Of a DNA stretch of 64,000 nt, positions 16,818 through 27,100 are shown piece after piece. A model generated the notes under the pieces. That model was not told where the DNA came from and did no database searches. It saw only the letters and a program-made list of their open reading frames with translations. Source of the stretch: Flavobacteriaceae bacterium (GTDB lineage: Bacteria; Bacteroidota; Bacteroidia; Flavobacteriales; Flavobacteriaceae); contig SIHP01000011.1 in NCBI GenBank assembly GCA_004762155.1, positions 1 through 64,000 of the forward strand, written 5' to 3'. Both the position numbers and the translations under genes were made by a program. Positions within the stretch are counted from its first letter, which is position 1. Every line of letters begins with the position of its first letter.

Positions 16818-18254
16818 TTATAGCTTCAATTCTTCTTGAGAATATAAATATTTATCCATCAGATAAATTAAACTGGTCATTGATGCACTCCCTAATTCTA
16901 GTTCACGTTTGTTTACTTTGTCAAAAGTATCAGTAGAAGTATGATGATAATCAAAATAGCGTTGGCTATCTGGTTTATAACCTACCAAAGTAATATGTTC
17001 TTCTTTTAACGGTTTAATATCTGCTCCACTGTATCCTTCAACTAAATCGTGTAAACCATAAGGAGCTAATAATTTATTCCAGCTTTTTACTAAATCGGTA
17101 TTTTTTTCGTTTGCATCAATTGCAAAACCTCTAGGTGTATGTCCGCCAGAATCACTTTCTAAACCACCAATATGATTTTCGTTATTTTCTTTTGCTTTTT
17201 TAGCATATTCTTTTGCACCACGAGTTCCGTTTTCTTCATTCATAAAGAATACTATTCGGATTGTGTTTTTTGGTTTGATATTGTTGTTTTTTAATAAATA
17301 AGCAACTTCTAAAGCTTGTACAACTCCAGCACCATCATCATGTGCTCCTTCTCCTAAATCCCAAGAATCTAAGTGACCACCAACAACAATAATTTTATCA
17401 GGATTTTCACTTCCTTTAATTTCTCCAATTACGTTATGTGATGGCGCATCTGGTAAAGTTTCGCAGCTTTGTTTAAAGTAGAATTTTAAATTAGGATTCT
17501 TTTTTAAATCTGCGCTTAAGTTTTCAGCAGCTCTAGAGCTAATTGCAGCCGCAGGAATATATTGTTCTTTTGGAATTTCTCCATATCCCATTGACCCTGT
17601 ATGTGGATAATCGTTAATTCCGTTAGTCATAGAACGAACAATAACACCTTTTGCTCCAAATTTTCCAACTGTAGCTGCGCCACCAAAACGCTGACTTACA
17701 CATCCGCCATAAGCTTGAAAAGTGTTAATTAAAGTTTCATCAAAAGCTCCGTTAAAAAACACAATTTTTCCGTTTGCTTTATCGCCTAAACTTTCAGCTT
17801 CTTTAATACTTTTTACTTCAATAACTTCAGCCGTAATTCCACTCGTAGGAGTTGCTATAGAAAAACCTAAAGCACAAACAGGAACTTCTTTTTTTATTCC
17901 ATTTACGGTATAATACGCTACTTCTTTTTCGCCACGAACCCAATGTGGTACCATAACTGGTTGTAACCAAACAGAATCTAAACCAATTTCTTTCATAACT
18001 TTTTCTCCCCAAACAACTGCTTTTGCAGCTTCTGGAGAACCCGATAAACGACCTCCAATATTTTGAGTTAAATCGCGTAACCATTCATAAGATTTTCCTT
18101 CAGTTAATGCAGTATTAAAAAAATGTTTAACATGTGTACTATCTGTTTTTTCTTCAGTAGTAAGTCCTTTTTTTAGAGTGATAGGGGCTTCTTTTTTCTG
18201 ATTGCAAGCAGTTAATATCGCAGCAACAGAAAATAAAGTAAGTAGTTTATTCAT
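16818..18254 (-). CDS. M28 family zinc aminopeptidase, lipid-anchored
   Basis: A 478-residue peptidase. The lipoprotein signal ends AILTACN (Cys 17). A PA (protease-associated) domain sits near residues 130-245. The M28 catalytic domain follows with all metal ligands visible: GGHLDSWDLGEGAHDDGAG (His and Asp), EENGTRGAKEYA (catalytic Glu pair), ESDSGGHTPRG (Asp) and YHHTSTDTFDKV (His). It resembles the secreted aminopeptidases that release N-terminal amino acids in the periplasm. It stands alone between the GNAT and VWA genes on the same strand. Confidence 0.92.
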   Translation of the reverse strand: MNKLLTLFSVAAILTACNQKKEAPITLKKGLTTEEKTDSTHVKHFFNTALTEGKSYEWLRDLTQNIGGRLSGSPEAAKAVVWGEKVMKEIGLDSVWLQPVMVPHWVRGEKEVAYYTVNGIKKEVPVCALGFSIATPTSGITAEVIEVKSIKEAESLGDKANGKIVFFNGAFDETLINTFQAYGGCVSQRFGGAATVGKFGAKGVIVRSMTNGINDYPHTGSMGYGEIPKEQYIPAAAISSRAAENLSADLKKNPNLKFYFKQSCETLPDAPSHNVIGEIKGSENPDKIIVVGGHLDSWDLGEGAHDDGAGVVQALEVAYLLKNNNIKPKNTIRIVFFMNEENGTRGAKEYAKKAKENNENHIGGLESDSGGHTPRGFAIDANEKNTDLVKSWNKLLAPYGLHDLVEGYSGADIKPLKEEHITLVGYKPDSQRYFDYHHTSTDTFDKVNKRELELGSASMTSLIYLMDKYLYSQEELKL

Positions 18255-18385
18255 TATAAATAGTTTTGTATAAAACTACGAAAAATTGAGTATTTAAAAT
18301 GATAAGGTTTTAAATAAAAAGTAAGACCATCTTATTTTAAAAGACAGTCTTATTTGTTAAGAATTTATAGTATAGAAAATAGTTT

Positions 18386-19948
18386 TTACTGATTTGTACC
18401 TTTATAAGCTTCTATTAACCGAACAAATTCTGCTCTGTAACCTTGTTCATCCATACCTTTATTGTTTTTTGCTAAAGAAATTAAAGCTTTCGTATCTTTA
18501 TTATTTATGTAAGCAGAATTTCTTAATTGCATACCAAACCAAGCAACTGAGGCTGCAAAATTAAAATCCGTAGTTGTTTTATTATTAGCGATCATGTGAT
18601 TATGAACTATTGCTATACTTTCATTTTCTTTCGGATGTTTGTATCTAAGTTTTACAGTAAATAATTCATCACCATAATTGTTTTGTAGGTCTTTAGCGGC
18701 GTATTTTAAATTGATGTTTTCTTTAAGATATTCACTTTTTACACCTACAGGAATTATTTCATATAAAGCTGTAACGGTATGTCCGCTGCCTAATTCACCA
18801 GCGTCTTTTTGGTCATCAGCAAAATCTTTATTGTTTAATAATCTGTTTTCATAACCAATCAAACGATATCCTTTTACTTTTTTAGGATTAAATTCTACTT
18901 GTATTTTAACGTCTTTAGCAATTGTATACATAGTACCGCCAAATTCAGTAACTAATATTTTGTTAGCTTCTTGCATGGTATCAATATAACCATAGTTTCC
19001 ATTTCCTTTATCTGCTAATGTTTCCATTTTACTGTCTTGATAATTTCCCATACCAAAACCTAGGCAAGTTAAGAATATACCAGATTTCCTTTTTTCTTCT
19101 ATTAATGTTACCATAGCATTATCGCTACTTGGTCCAACATTAAAATCTCCATCGGTTGCTAAAACAATACGATTATTTCCATTTTCCATGAAGTTTTTTT
19201 CAGCCAATTTATAGGCTAATTTAATTCCTTCTCCACCTGCAGTAGAACCTCCAGCGTTCAAGTTATTTAAAGCATTTATGATTTTTTCTTTATTATCACC
19301 AGAAGTTGGTTCTAAAACTACACCCGCAGCACCTGCATAAACAACAATAGCTACGTTATCTTTTTTTCTTAATTGTGAAACTAACAGTTCAAAGGCTTTT
19401 TTTAATAATGGAAGTTTGTTAGGATTGTTCATAGAACCTGATACATCTATTAGAAAAACCAAGTTAGAAGCAGGAATGTTTTCGGTTGGAATTTCTTTTC
19501 CTTTGATTCCTATTTTTATTAATTGGGTTTCTTTGTTCCAAGGTGTTTGTCCAGATTCTGTATGAATTGCAAAAGGATGTGTATTGATTGGTTGTTTATA
19601 ATCGTATTGAAAATAGTTAATCATTTCTTCAATTTTAACAGCATCTTTAGGAATATTTTGCCCTTTATTAATCATTCTACGAATATTGCTGTATGAAGCA
19701 TTATCAACATCAATAGAAAAAGTAGAAAGCGGATTTAATGAAGTGTGTTTAAAATCATTCTCTTTAATTTCTTTATAAGATTCTGTTTTTATAGCATTTG
19801 GTAATGCTTCTAATTGAATTGTTTCTGTATGTTCAGTGGTATAATTGTAATTGTATTTCATGTTTTCACGATTACCACAAGAACAAATCAAGAATACAAT
19901 TAATACGGTTATTATCAATTTAAGGCTTTTTACTTTTGTTGTTTTCAT
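18386..19948 (-). CDS. VWA-domain lipoprotein (YfbK-like)
   Basis: A 520-residue lipoprotein (signal ending FLICSCG). Domains in order are an N-terminal vWF-N region (about 65-150, with STFSIDVDNASYSNIRRMI), a von Willebrand factor A domain (about 160-340) with an intact metal site VFLIDVSGSMNNPNKL and LATDGDFNVG, and a C-terminal DUF3520 domain (about 345-515). The same order occurs in E. coli YfbK. The A domain is predicted to bind a protein ligand through a divalent metal. The partner is unknown. Upstream there is a 344-base gap with one strong hairpin. Confidence 0.88.
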   Translation of the reverse strand: MKTTKVKSLKLIITVLIVFLICSCGNRENMKYNYNYTTEHTETIQLEALPNAIKTESYKEIKENDFKHTSLNPLSTFSIDVDNASYSNIRRMINKGQNIPKDAVKIEEMINYFQYDYKQPINTHPFAIHTESGQTPWNKETQLIKIGIKGKEIPTENIPASNLVFLIDVSGSMNNPNKLPLLKKAFELLVSQLRKKDNVAIVVYAGAAGVVLEPTSGDNKEKIINALNNLNAGGSTAGGEGIKLAYKLAEKNFMENGNNRIVLATDGDFNVGPSSDNAMVTLIEEKRKSGIFLTCLGFGMGNYQDSKMETLADKGNGNYGYIDTMQEANKILVTEFGGTMYTIAKDVKIQVEFNPKKVKGYRLIGYENRLLNNKDFADDQKDAGELGSGHTVTALYEIIPVGVKSEYLKENINLKYAAKDLQNNYGDELFTVKLRYKHPKENESIAIVHNHMIANNKTTTDFNFAASVAWFGMQLRNSAYINNKDTKALISLAKNNKGMDEQGYRAEFVRLIEAYKGTNQ

Positions 19949-20024
19949 AATTTTTGTTTTTGATTATTTTTTATTTAAATCAAATGTATTATGAAAGCGA
20001 AAAGAACTGTTGTAAATAGCTTGT

Positions 20025-20055
20025 AAACCCTTTGTAAAAGACTTACAAAGGGTTT
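20025..20055. terminator. Strong hairpin in the 19949-20292 gap
   Basis: AAACCCTTTGTAA and TTACAAAGGGTTT form a perfect 13-bp stem with a 5-base loop. A T-rich tract follows only on the plus strand, yet the genes on both sides are on the minus strand. It may still end the SH3 lipoprotein transcript 240 bases after its stop or lie in the VWA gene's 5' leader. Nothing else was recognised in this gap. Confidence 0.5.
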
Positions 20056-20292
20056 AAGTTTTGTTTTTCAGGGTTTTATTTTTTTAAAAAAATATAAAAG
20101 GATTAATAAGAAGTATGATTTTCGGCATAAAATTCTTTCAATATTTTACTCAAATTAAATATTTTTTTGTGTTGAACTCCTAGTAATTAACTTTGAAGAA
20201 AATGCGTAAAGTGTTTTAAAGAATTACTTTTTTTTCTTTATAAAAATATGGTTTAAAAGAATTTGTTTTCCGTTTTTTATCATTAAAAAAAA

Positions 20293-21348
20293 CTAACAAC
20301 CTACACTAGTGTGTAAACTAACAATTCGTAATAAATCATTTTTTTTAGCTTCTTTAGATAAATATAAAGTTGGTATGCTTGAATTGTAATGATTAGAGGT
20401 GTCTATTAATAAATCAGGAATTCCATCGCCGTCAATATCTCCAATAAATAATATTTTTATCATTTTATCATCAAAGAACTTTTCAAAAAGTAATAATTGT
20501 TTTGTTTTTATACCATTTTCTGTTTTCTCTAAATACAATTTATAATCCTTGGCATTAAAAAGATTCTCTTCAGGGTTTAAAGAATTGTATTCTTCTGCAG
20601 TAGCAGATAAGCTATAGTTATTGTTGTTAAAATCAAAAGAAAAAGGTTTTTCAGGATGTACAATAAATGGTTTGGTTACAATAGTATCTACAGATCTTTC
20701 GGTTAAATGTAAGATGTTATTTAGTAGCAAGTAACAATTTTTAGGATTTGTAGCGGTTATTTTTTTACCTGTATTTTCTCCTGTATTATCAACAATAGCA
20801 TCATGAACTTTTGTAATAGTTACAGCTGTTTTTTTAACGGAATAATTACCATTATCATTAAAAATACCAAGCCAATTTTGTGTGTTAATTTCATCAGGAA
20901 TTTCTTCGTTATGATATTCGCCTGGTTGGATTATATAACCTTCAAAAACAGCTATGTCAATTGGGTTTTTTAATTCCTTTTTTCTAGGTTTATTTTTGGA
21001 TTTCGTTAAAAAGGCATCAAAAACATATACTACTTTATCATTATGTTTAACACCAACCCATTCGCCTGTAACCTGTTGTCCATTATCAGTGATTTTTTCT
21101 ATAATTCCTGTTTTTTCTACAACAACAACTTCTGCATTATATTTAAATTTACTGATAACTTTTCCTTTTGGAGCTACTCTAAAATTAAGTCCGCTTCTTG
21201 CAGCAACAGACTTAGGAATGTTTAATGGAGTTTTTATAGCCTCTTCAGTTTCAATAGCTGTTTTAAGTTGATGTGTACTTTTTTTAGTTTCTTTTTTACA
21301 AGAAACAATACTTAAAACAAGAGCTAATATAGTGATGAGTTTTTTCAT
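20293..21348 (-). CDS. SH3-domain lipoprotein of unknown function
   Basis: A 351-residue lipoprotein: the signal peptide ends LSIVSCKKE with Cys at residue 17. Residues about 45-120 look like a bacterial SH3 domain (VAARSGLNFRVAPKGKVISK, then GEWVGVKHNDKVVYVFDAFL). The C-terminal part, about 300-340, has FIGDIDGDGIPDLLIDTS, which has the DxDxDG outline of a calcium-binding or FG-GAP-like loop. The middle section was not recognised. Bacterial SH3 domains often bind peptidoglycan stem peptides, so a cell-wall role is a reasonable guess. It is probably transcribed alone. Confidence 0.7.
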   Translation of the reverse strand: MKKLITILALVLSIVSCKKETKKSTHQLKTAIETEEAIKTPLNIPKSVAARSGLNFRVAPKGKVISKFKYNAEVVVVEKTGIIEKITDNGQQVTGEWVGVKHNDKVVYVFDAFLTKSKNKPRKKELKNPIDIAVFEGYIIQPGEYHNEEIPDEINTQNWLGIFNDNGNYSVKKTAVTITKVHDAIVDNTGENTGKKITATNPKNCYLLLNNILHLTERSVDTIVTKPFIVHPEKPFSFDFNNNNYSLSATAEEYNSLNPEENLFNAKDYKLYLEKTENGIKTKQLLLFEKFFDDKMIKILFIGDIDGDGIPDLLIDTSNHYNSSIPTLYLSKEAKKNDLLRIVSLHTSVGC

Positions 21349-21525
21349 AGTATTTAATTTTTATAAGACTAAGATATTATTTTATTTGGATACTATTTTT
21401 TATAGAATTGTTAAAAATACGTAACCGTAATTTCGTCAAAACTACGATCTTTTTTTATGGTGAAAATTTAAAATGAGGGAAAGGTTCTTTTTATTTAGTT
21501 AAGTACTTTTTATGTATAGTAAACA

Positions 21526-22317
21526 TTACCATATTTGAAAATGAATATGATCATCATGTCTAACAGCTTTACAACCATGGAAACGAATTTTAGCATTGTT
21601 TAAATTCATTCTATACTTTAAATGAGGTTCAATAAATACTTTTTGTGTTGATTTTTGTTGCAGTATTAGTTGAATTAAATATTTTGTAGGCTTTAATGAA
21701 AATTTTAAGTCCGCGTTAAAGGAACCAAAAGTTACAAACTTACTATAATCATATTGCCAAAATCCTTTTTGTTTACATCTATTAGTCTGATTGTATTCTG
21801 ATGATTTGGGTTCTTCAAAAATACCATAACCACTTGTTGTTGGTTTTTTATTAGTGAATTTACCAGCTTCAGTATATAAAAAAGAAAGATCAATTTTTTT
21901 GCCATCGGAATGACTCAAATGCGGTAGTAAAGGAAATTTATCGATAAACGGAAAATTTGCATCTAAATATACTAGTGTAAGTGTTGGATATCTTTGTTTA
22001 AAGTGATTCCCTATATTTTGTAAAGAAGCATTTAATTTGGGTTTTACGTAATTTCTATTACACAATGTAGTTATAAGAGAGTGGTTTTGAACATAAATAT
22101 TGTTTGTGATTTTTACACGTCCGAAATATGGAGCTATATTTGGAACAACTAAAAAAGTAACTGATAGATATAAAAAAATAAAAGTCAAAAAACGATATAT
22201 ACGTTTTTTGACTTTTATTTTATGTAGTATTATAATTGTTAAAAGATATACAATTCCTCCAATTTGTGTTGCTAGCGTTAACAAGACTGTAAGAAGAATA
22301 TGTAGTATAAATCTCAT
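21526..22317 (-). CDS. Predicted membrane-anchored LAS metallopeptidase
   Basis: A 263-residue protein with two N-terminal membrane segments (about 3-30 and 42-60) separated by the basic stretch KIKVKKRIYR, then a periplasmic domain. That domain has the two zinc motifs of LAS peptidases (lysostaphin, D-Ala-D-Ala, sonic hedgehog; families M15/M74): HSDGKKID (HxxxxxxD) and HDDHIHF (HxH), with an intervening IEPHLKYRM. I therefore predict a peptidoglycan-cleaving or LD/DD-peptidase activity, but overall similarity to named families is not obvious. The start at 22317 overlaps the stop of the upstream gene as TAATG, which suggests translational coupling; an ATG at 22341 would add 8 residues. A terminator-like hairpin lies inside the coding region. 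Confidence 0.65.
   Translation of the reverse strand: MRFILHILLTVLLTLATQIGGIVYLLTIIILHKIKVKKRIYRFLTFIFLYLSVTFLVVPNIAPYFGRVKITNNIYVQNHSLITTLCNRNYVKPKLNASLQNIGNHFKQRYPTLTLVYLDANFPFIDKFPLLPHLSHSDGKKIDLSFLYTEAGKFTNKKPTTSGYGIFEEPKSSEYNQTNRCKQKGFWQYDYSKFVTFGSFNADLKFSLKPTKYLIQLILQQKSTQKVFIEPHLKYRMNLNNAKIRFHGCKAVRHDDHIHFQIW
22175..22221 (-). other. Perfect 20-bp inverted repeat inside the LAS peptidase gene
   Basis: Two perfectly complementary 20-base arms (22175-22194 and 22202-22221) flank the 7-base loop ATATATA. Read in the sense of the gene, the stem is followed by a stretch made almost only of T. It covers codons 33-48, including the basic linker KIKVKKRIYR. It has the form of an intrinsic terminator within a gene. 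Confidence 0.7.
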
Positions 22318-24101
22318 TAAAATAACGAATCGAATTTCCAAATAACACCACCGATAACTTGAAAGCCTTGTGCGTTAAAGTTTGTGAATGTTTGATAATT
22401 GCTATTGGTAATATTATTAACCTTTAGAAAAGCTGAAAAAAGTGGGTTAAAATGATATCCACCATTTAAGTTTAAATCGATAAAACTATTTAAATCTACA
22501 ACAGATGTTGTTGCATCGGTATGATTAATAATAAGCCCTTTTCTATTTCCTGTAAAATATAAGTTAGCACCAGCATACCATTCTTTAACTTTGTAAACTC
22601 CAAAGATATCTCCTTTAATTTGTGGTAAATGCCAAGCTTCTTCTTGTGTTTTTAAATCGTATGAGTTAACTTCTAAATTAAGGCCTAAAGATAATTTTTT
22701 GCTAAAGTCATATTCCAATTCTCCTGTAAAATTAATAGTATTTACATTATCGTAAATAACATCAAAAGAATTACCAAAATCATATCCTGTTAACGTAAAT
22801 CCGTTAGTAGAATTAGTCGTGTTAATTCCTGTAGATTTAGATTGGTTAAGGATGTAAAAAGGTTTCGCTTTTTCGTTTTTATAACTAGCTTTAACATTAT
22901 AATTTAAATTGTTAGCCATAATACCTTTTAAACCTCCAAACAAATTAAACACTTCATTGGTTTGGGTAACTGTTGCGGTTGGAGACATAAAATAATTTTC
23001 ATTCGCCAAACTTTTAAATGAATTGTTATGCAAATCACCACTAGCTCCAACATATATATTGGCATACTTTTTTATAATAGGATAACTAACATTAACATCT
23101 GGATAAATTAAAAACTCATTGGTTTCATTCTCTGTATCCATTGTAAAATATCCTTTTGCACCAATTTTTATGTCAAAATTATAAAAGTTGTATTTGTAAG
23201 AAGGACTAATACCAGCAATAATAAAACCATAATTCACTTCGTCAATACCAGTGTAAGATCTTTGAAAACCACCAACTAAATAATCAAAATGAACACCTAA
23301 CTTAAGATCTTCTGAGTTCACACCAAAACGGCCTAAAGGAAAAGAAAAGTAAGTGTTAAAGGTTGCGTTTATTTCACTGCTCTCATAAGAATCAGAAAAA
23401 TAACGAACACTAGCATTTGCATTACTAATATATGAGTCTTCAAAATCAATTCCTCCATACAATTCGTAATCTTGGTACGTTTGCGCTGGGTCAATAAAAT
23501 TAATTACATTGTCTGTAAACGTTATATCTGTAGGTAAACCATACCAATTGTAATTATCTCTTTGTGCAGTAAAACCTACATCCCAATTAAAATAGCGATC
23601 TATTTGTTTGTAAAACATATCTAAATCAACATTATAAAAACTACTAGATAAAGGTGTATCTTGAACTGGGTCAGAGGAAGAAAGAAATTTTAAAGTAACT
23701 CCATATTCACTATCAAACGAGGTGTTTTTGTGAAAATATCCTTCAAAAAAAGGAGTAATATTATTTCCAAAACCAAGTGAGATATAATTATCAAAGAAAA
23801 CTTCTTTTTCTGAAAGACTAATTTTCTTTAAAGTTCCACTTTTTGGAACAAAAGTAGATGCTACGGGAACTGAAGCAATTTTATATTCTAGCGCTTTTTT
23901 CTCTACGTTTTTAGATAAAGAAATTTTTGGTTTTCTTTTTATTTTAAAAGCATCGGTAACTTTAGGCGCATAAGAAGTAACAACGTTTACAACTTCTGTT
24001 CGTATCGTATCTTTTGCTTTTTTTGTTGGTTCGTCTTTTTGGGCAAAAATTACTGAGCCAGTAAACGCAAACAACAATAAGGTGATTACATAATTTTTCA
24101 T
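22317..24101 (-). CDS. Outer-membrane beta-barrel protein, TonB-receptor-like
   Basis: A 594-residue secreted protein with a signal peptide (about 1-20, ending SVIFAQ). A short basic periplasmic segment follows (about 21-95, rich in KIKRKPKISLSK). Residues about 100-594 alternate polar and aromatic residues in the manner of a large beta-barrel, and the protein ends with Phe (IWKFDSLF), as most outer-membrane barrels do. The barrel part resembles TonB-dependent receptors, but I cannot see a proper plug domain. It begins 4 bases after the 1005-residue TPR gene, so the two are surely co-transcribed and may form one envelope complex. Confidence 0.75.
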   Translation of the reverse strand: MKNYVITLLLFAFTGSVIFAQKDEPTKKAKDTIRTEVVNVVTSYAPKVTDAFKIKRKPKISLSKNVEKKALEYKIASVPVASTFVPKSGTLKKISLSEKEVFFDNYISLGFGNNITPFFEGYFHKNTSFDSEYGVTLKFLSSSDPVQDTPLSSSFYNVDLDMFYKQIDRYFNWDVGFTAQRDNYNWYGLPTDITFTDNVINFIDPAQTYQDYELYGGIDFEDSYISNANASVRYFSDSYESSEINATFNTYFSFPLGRFGVNSEDLKLGVHFDYLVGGFQRSYTGIDEVNYGFIIAGISPSYKYNFYNFDIKIGAKGYFTMDTENETNEFLIYPDVNVSYPIIKKYANIYVGASGDLHNNSFKSLANENYFMSPTATVTQTNEVFNLFGGLKGIMANNLNYNVKASYKNEKAKPFYILNQSKSTGINTTNSTNGFTLTGYDFGNSFDVIYDNVNTINFTGELEYDFSKKLSLGLNLEVNSYDLKTQEEAWHLPQIKGDIFGVYKVKEWYAGANLYFTGNRKGLIINHTDATTSVVDLNSFIDLNLNGGYHFNPLFSAFLKVNNITNSNYQTFTNFNAQGFQVIGGVIWKFDSLF

Positions 24102-24105
24102 GTCT

Positions 24106-27100
24106 TTATTTTTGAGAGTTTACTGATTCGTTTGTTTTGGCTTCTTTATTTTTTATCTCGTTCAATACATTTTTAGCTTCTTCTATCAAATCTTTATATT
24201 GTGTAAAGTTTTTAATAACATTGTCTAAAATGTATGTTGCTTGATATGCATCTTTTAACGCATAATAATTCTTGGCCATGATAATATAACTTTTAACTCC
24301 CCAATATTTATAAGTAGAATAGTTGGCTATTAAATCTTGAATAACTTCATTTGATTCATCATATATTTTCGCGTCGTTTAAAAAGAAGGCTTTATAACAC
24401 AAAGTCTCCGCTTTTAATTCTCCGCTTGCAGTTTGGTCCACAATTTCATAATACTCTTCTGCAGTTCTATAATCTTCTGTTTTTAAAGCTGCACGTGCAA
24501 TAATAATTTTAGCATCTTCATCTACAGTTTGTTCTATCTTACCATTTGCTAAAACTTTATCAGCATAAGTAACTGCTTTAGCGTATTCTTCTTTCTCGTA
24601 ATATCCTTTCATTAAGTTGCTTTGGGCAAAAATGATATTTTGAGAATAGTTAGCATTTTTTTCTAATCTTTCTAACAAAATAATTCCATTATCCCAATCT
24701 TCTTTTTCTAAGAATAATTGCGACAAGTTTGCTAAACTTTTTTCTGTAAATTGATTTTTTTCTTTATCAATTACATGTTGATAATGCGCTATTGAAGCTT
24801 CTTTTTGATTTGTATTAAAATAAGATTCAGCCAAATAATAATGGGCTTTTAAAGCATGCAATCCGTTAGGGAAACCATTTAAATACGTATTAAAACCTTC
24901 TATTGCTTTAGTAGTGTTGTTTTCTAAAAATTTGTTTTCAGCAGCTTCATAAGTACTATTGTCAATATCGCTATTGGTAACATTTACAAACGTAATATCT
25001 TTAACCCAAACAGCATAATCATTAACTTTACCAATATCTACATATACATTTCTAGCATTAGCAACAGCTTGTTTTGCTTCATTAGAATTAGGATATTCTT
25101 TAACAATACTTTTAAATTTTTCTAAAGCACTAGTGTTTTTTCCTTCATTATAAAACAACAATCCTTGTCTTAATAAAACACTTGGTGCGTAACTACTTTT
25201 AGGGAATTTATCTAAAAGCTCATTATAAGCAGCATTTGCTTTTGCAGATTTACCTAAAGAAGTATACGTACTTGCTTGTTGAAAAAGTGCATCATCAACT
25301 AAATTAGAGCTTTGAAAATCGTTTACAATAGTTTGTAAGCCTTTTATTTTTTCTTGATTTTTACCAGAAAGTCCATAACTCATTGCTTTTTGATACGAAG
25401 CATAATCAGCTCCATTTCCACCTTGTTCTATAATTCCTTGATACGCTATAATTGCTTTTGAATAATTCTTAGAAGCATAATAAGAATCTCCTAAACGACT
25501 TAAAGTATCGTCATTTAAATCATAAGATTCGTTTCGTTGATCTAAAAATTTCTTGAAGTATACCGCAGCTTTTTCATAATCTTTTAATTTAAAATACGCA
25601 TAACCAATATTATAATCAATGTTTTTAGCTTCCTCTATCGTAAGATTATTTATTGATAAAAAGCCATTTAAAGCATTTTTATAATTCCCTAATAAATAAT
25701 CCGTTTCTGCCATCCAAAATTTAGCTTTGTTTTGAATGTCGTTATTTGCAGACTTTGTTGCAATTAAAAAATGAGGTAAAGCTTCCTTTAGTTTTTGTTC
25801 GTTGAACAACTGAATTCCACGATATAAAGACACTTCGTTAGCTAAAACATCATTTTCAGGACTTTGGTTTGCTTGTAAATAATCAATAGCACCCTGATAA
25901 TCTTGTTGATGTAAGTATGAAGTAATCAGCAACTCACTAATTTCTTGTTTGTTTGGAGATAAAGGATATTTAGCTAAATATATTTTTAATACTTCTGGTA
26001 CACTCTTATAAGGATTTCCACTTTCGTAACTAAGTTTAGCGTAGTTTAAATCTGCATCCGCAGATATTGTAGGATCAAAACTCATTTCACCAGCATTTTT
26101 AAATGCATTTAAGGCTTCAGTTTTTTTATTTGCTTTTAAATAACATTCCCCTAAATGATAATAGGCATTTTGTGCTATTTTATTATTTCCTCCAATTATT
26201 TTATTAAAATTTTGAATTGCAGTTTCATAATCACCTTGCTTGTAATGTGCATATCCTAAATAATAATAATCGGTATTATTCCAACGACCTTCTTTTCCTT
26301 GGTATTGTTTTAAATACGGAATCGCTTTTTCATACTCACCAATATTAAAATAACTTTCTCCAATTATTTTTGCTACGTTTGATTTTTGTTTCTTTTTAGT
26401 TTCTGGAAAGATCTTTTCGCCAATTTGTACTGCTTTTTCAAACTTACCACCTTTAAAAGCGATGTCTAATAAATAATAAGTAGCTTTAGATTTGTAGGCT
26501 TCGTCATTCGCAACTTCTACTAAACTATCTTCTGCTTCTCCATAGTTTTCTTGTTTGTAAGAAATGTAGCCGAAGAAATAACGCGCATCATTACCGTAAA
26601 TAGGACTAGATAAAAGGCCAGAAAATTTTTCTTTTGCATCTGCTAAATAGTTAGATACTAAAAGAGAATATCCCATTTTATAATCAAGTTCGTTTTTTTC
26701 TGCAACAGTTAATGTTTTTGGATTTATTTTTTGATACCATTTAAGTGCATAAGAAGCATTTCTATTGTCAAAATAATAATTACCAACATTTAAAAAAGCT
26801 TTTTCCTTTTTACTACTGTAAGGATGGTTTTTAACAAAGTCGATTACTTTACCATCTGCGCCATCTTGATTTAATTTAATAGCACACATCGCATCGTAAA
26901 AATCTGCATCTGTTTTTATATTTTGAAAGTAATTGCTATTCTCTGAAATTTCAGAAAATAATTTTTGCGCACCAGCATATGCTTTATTATTATATAAATT
27001 TATTGCGTGATGAAACTTAGAATCAAAGTTTGTTTGAATTTCTGTTTTTTGTGCCCAACTTGGCATCACCCAAAAACAACATAAAAAAACAATGATTTTT

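Noticed and set aside
18321..18352. Imperfect hairpin behind the VWA gene region
   Set aside because: Two mismatches in a short stem and no clean T-run make it too weak to call.
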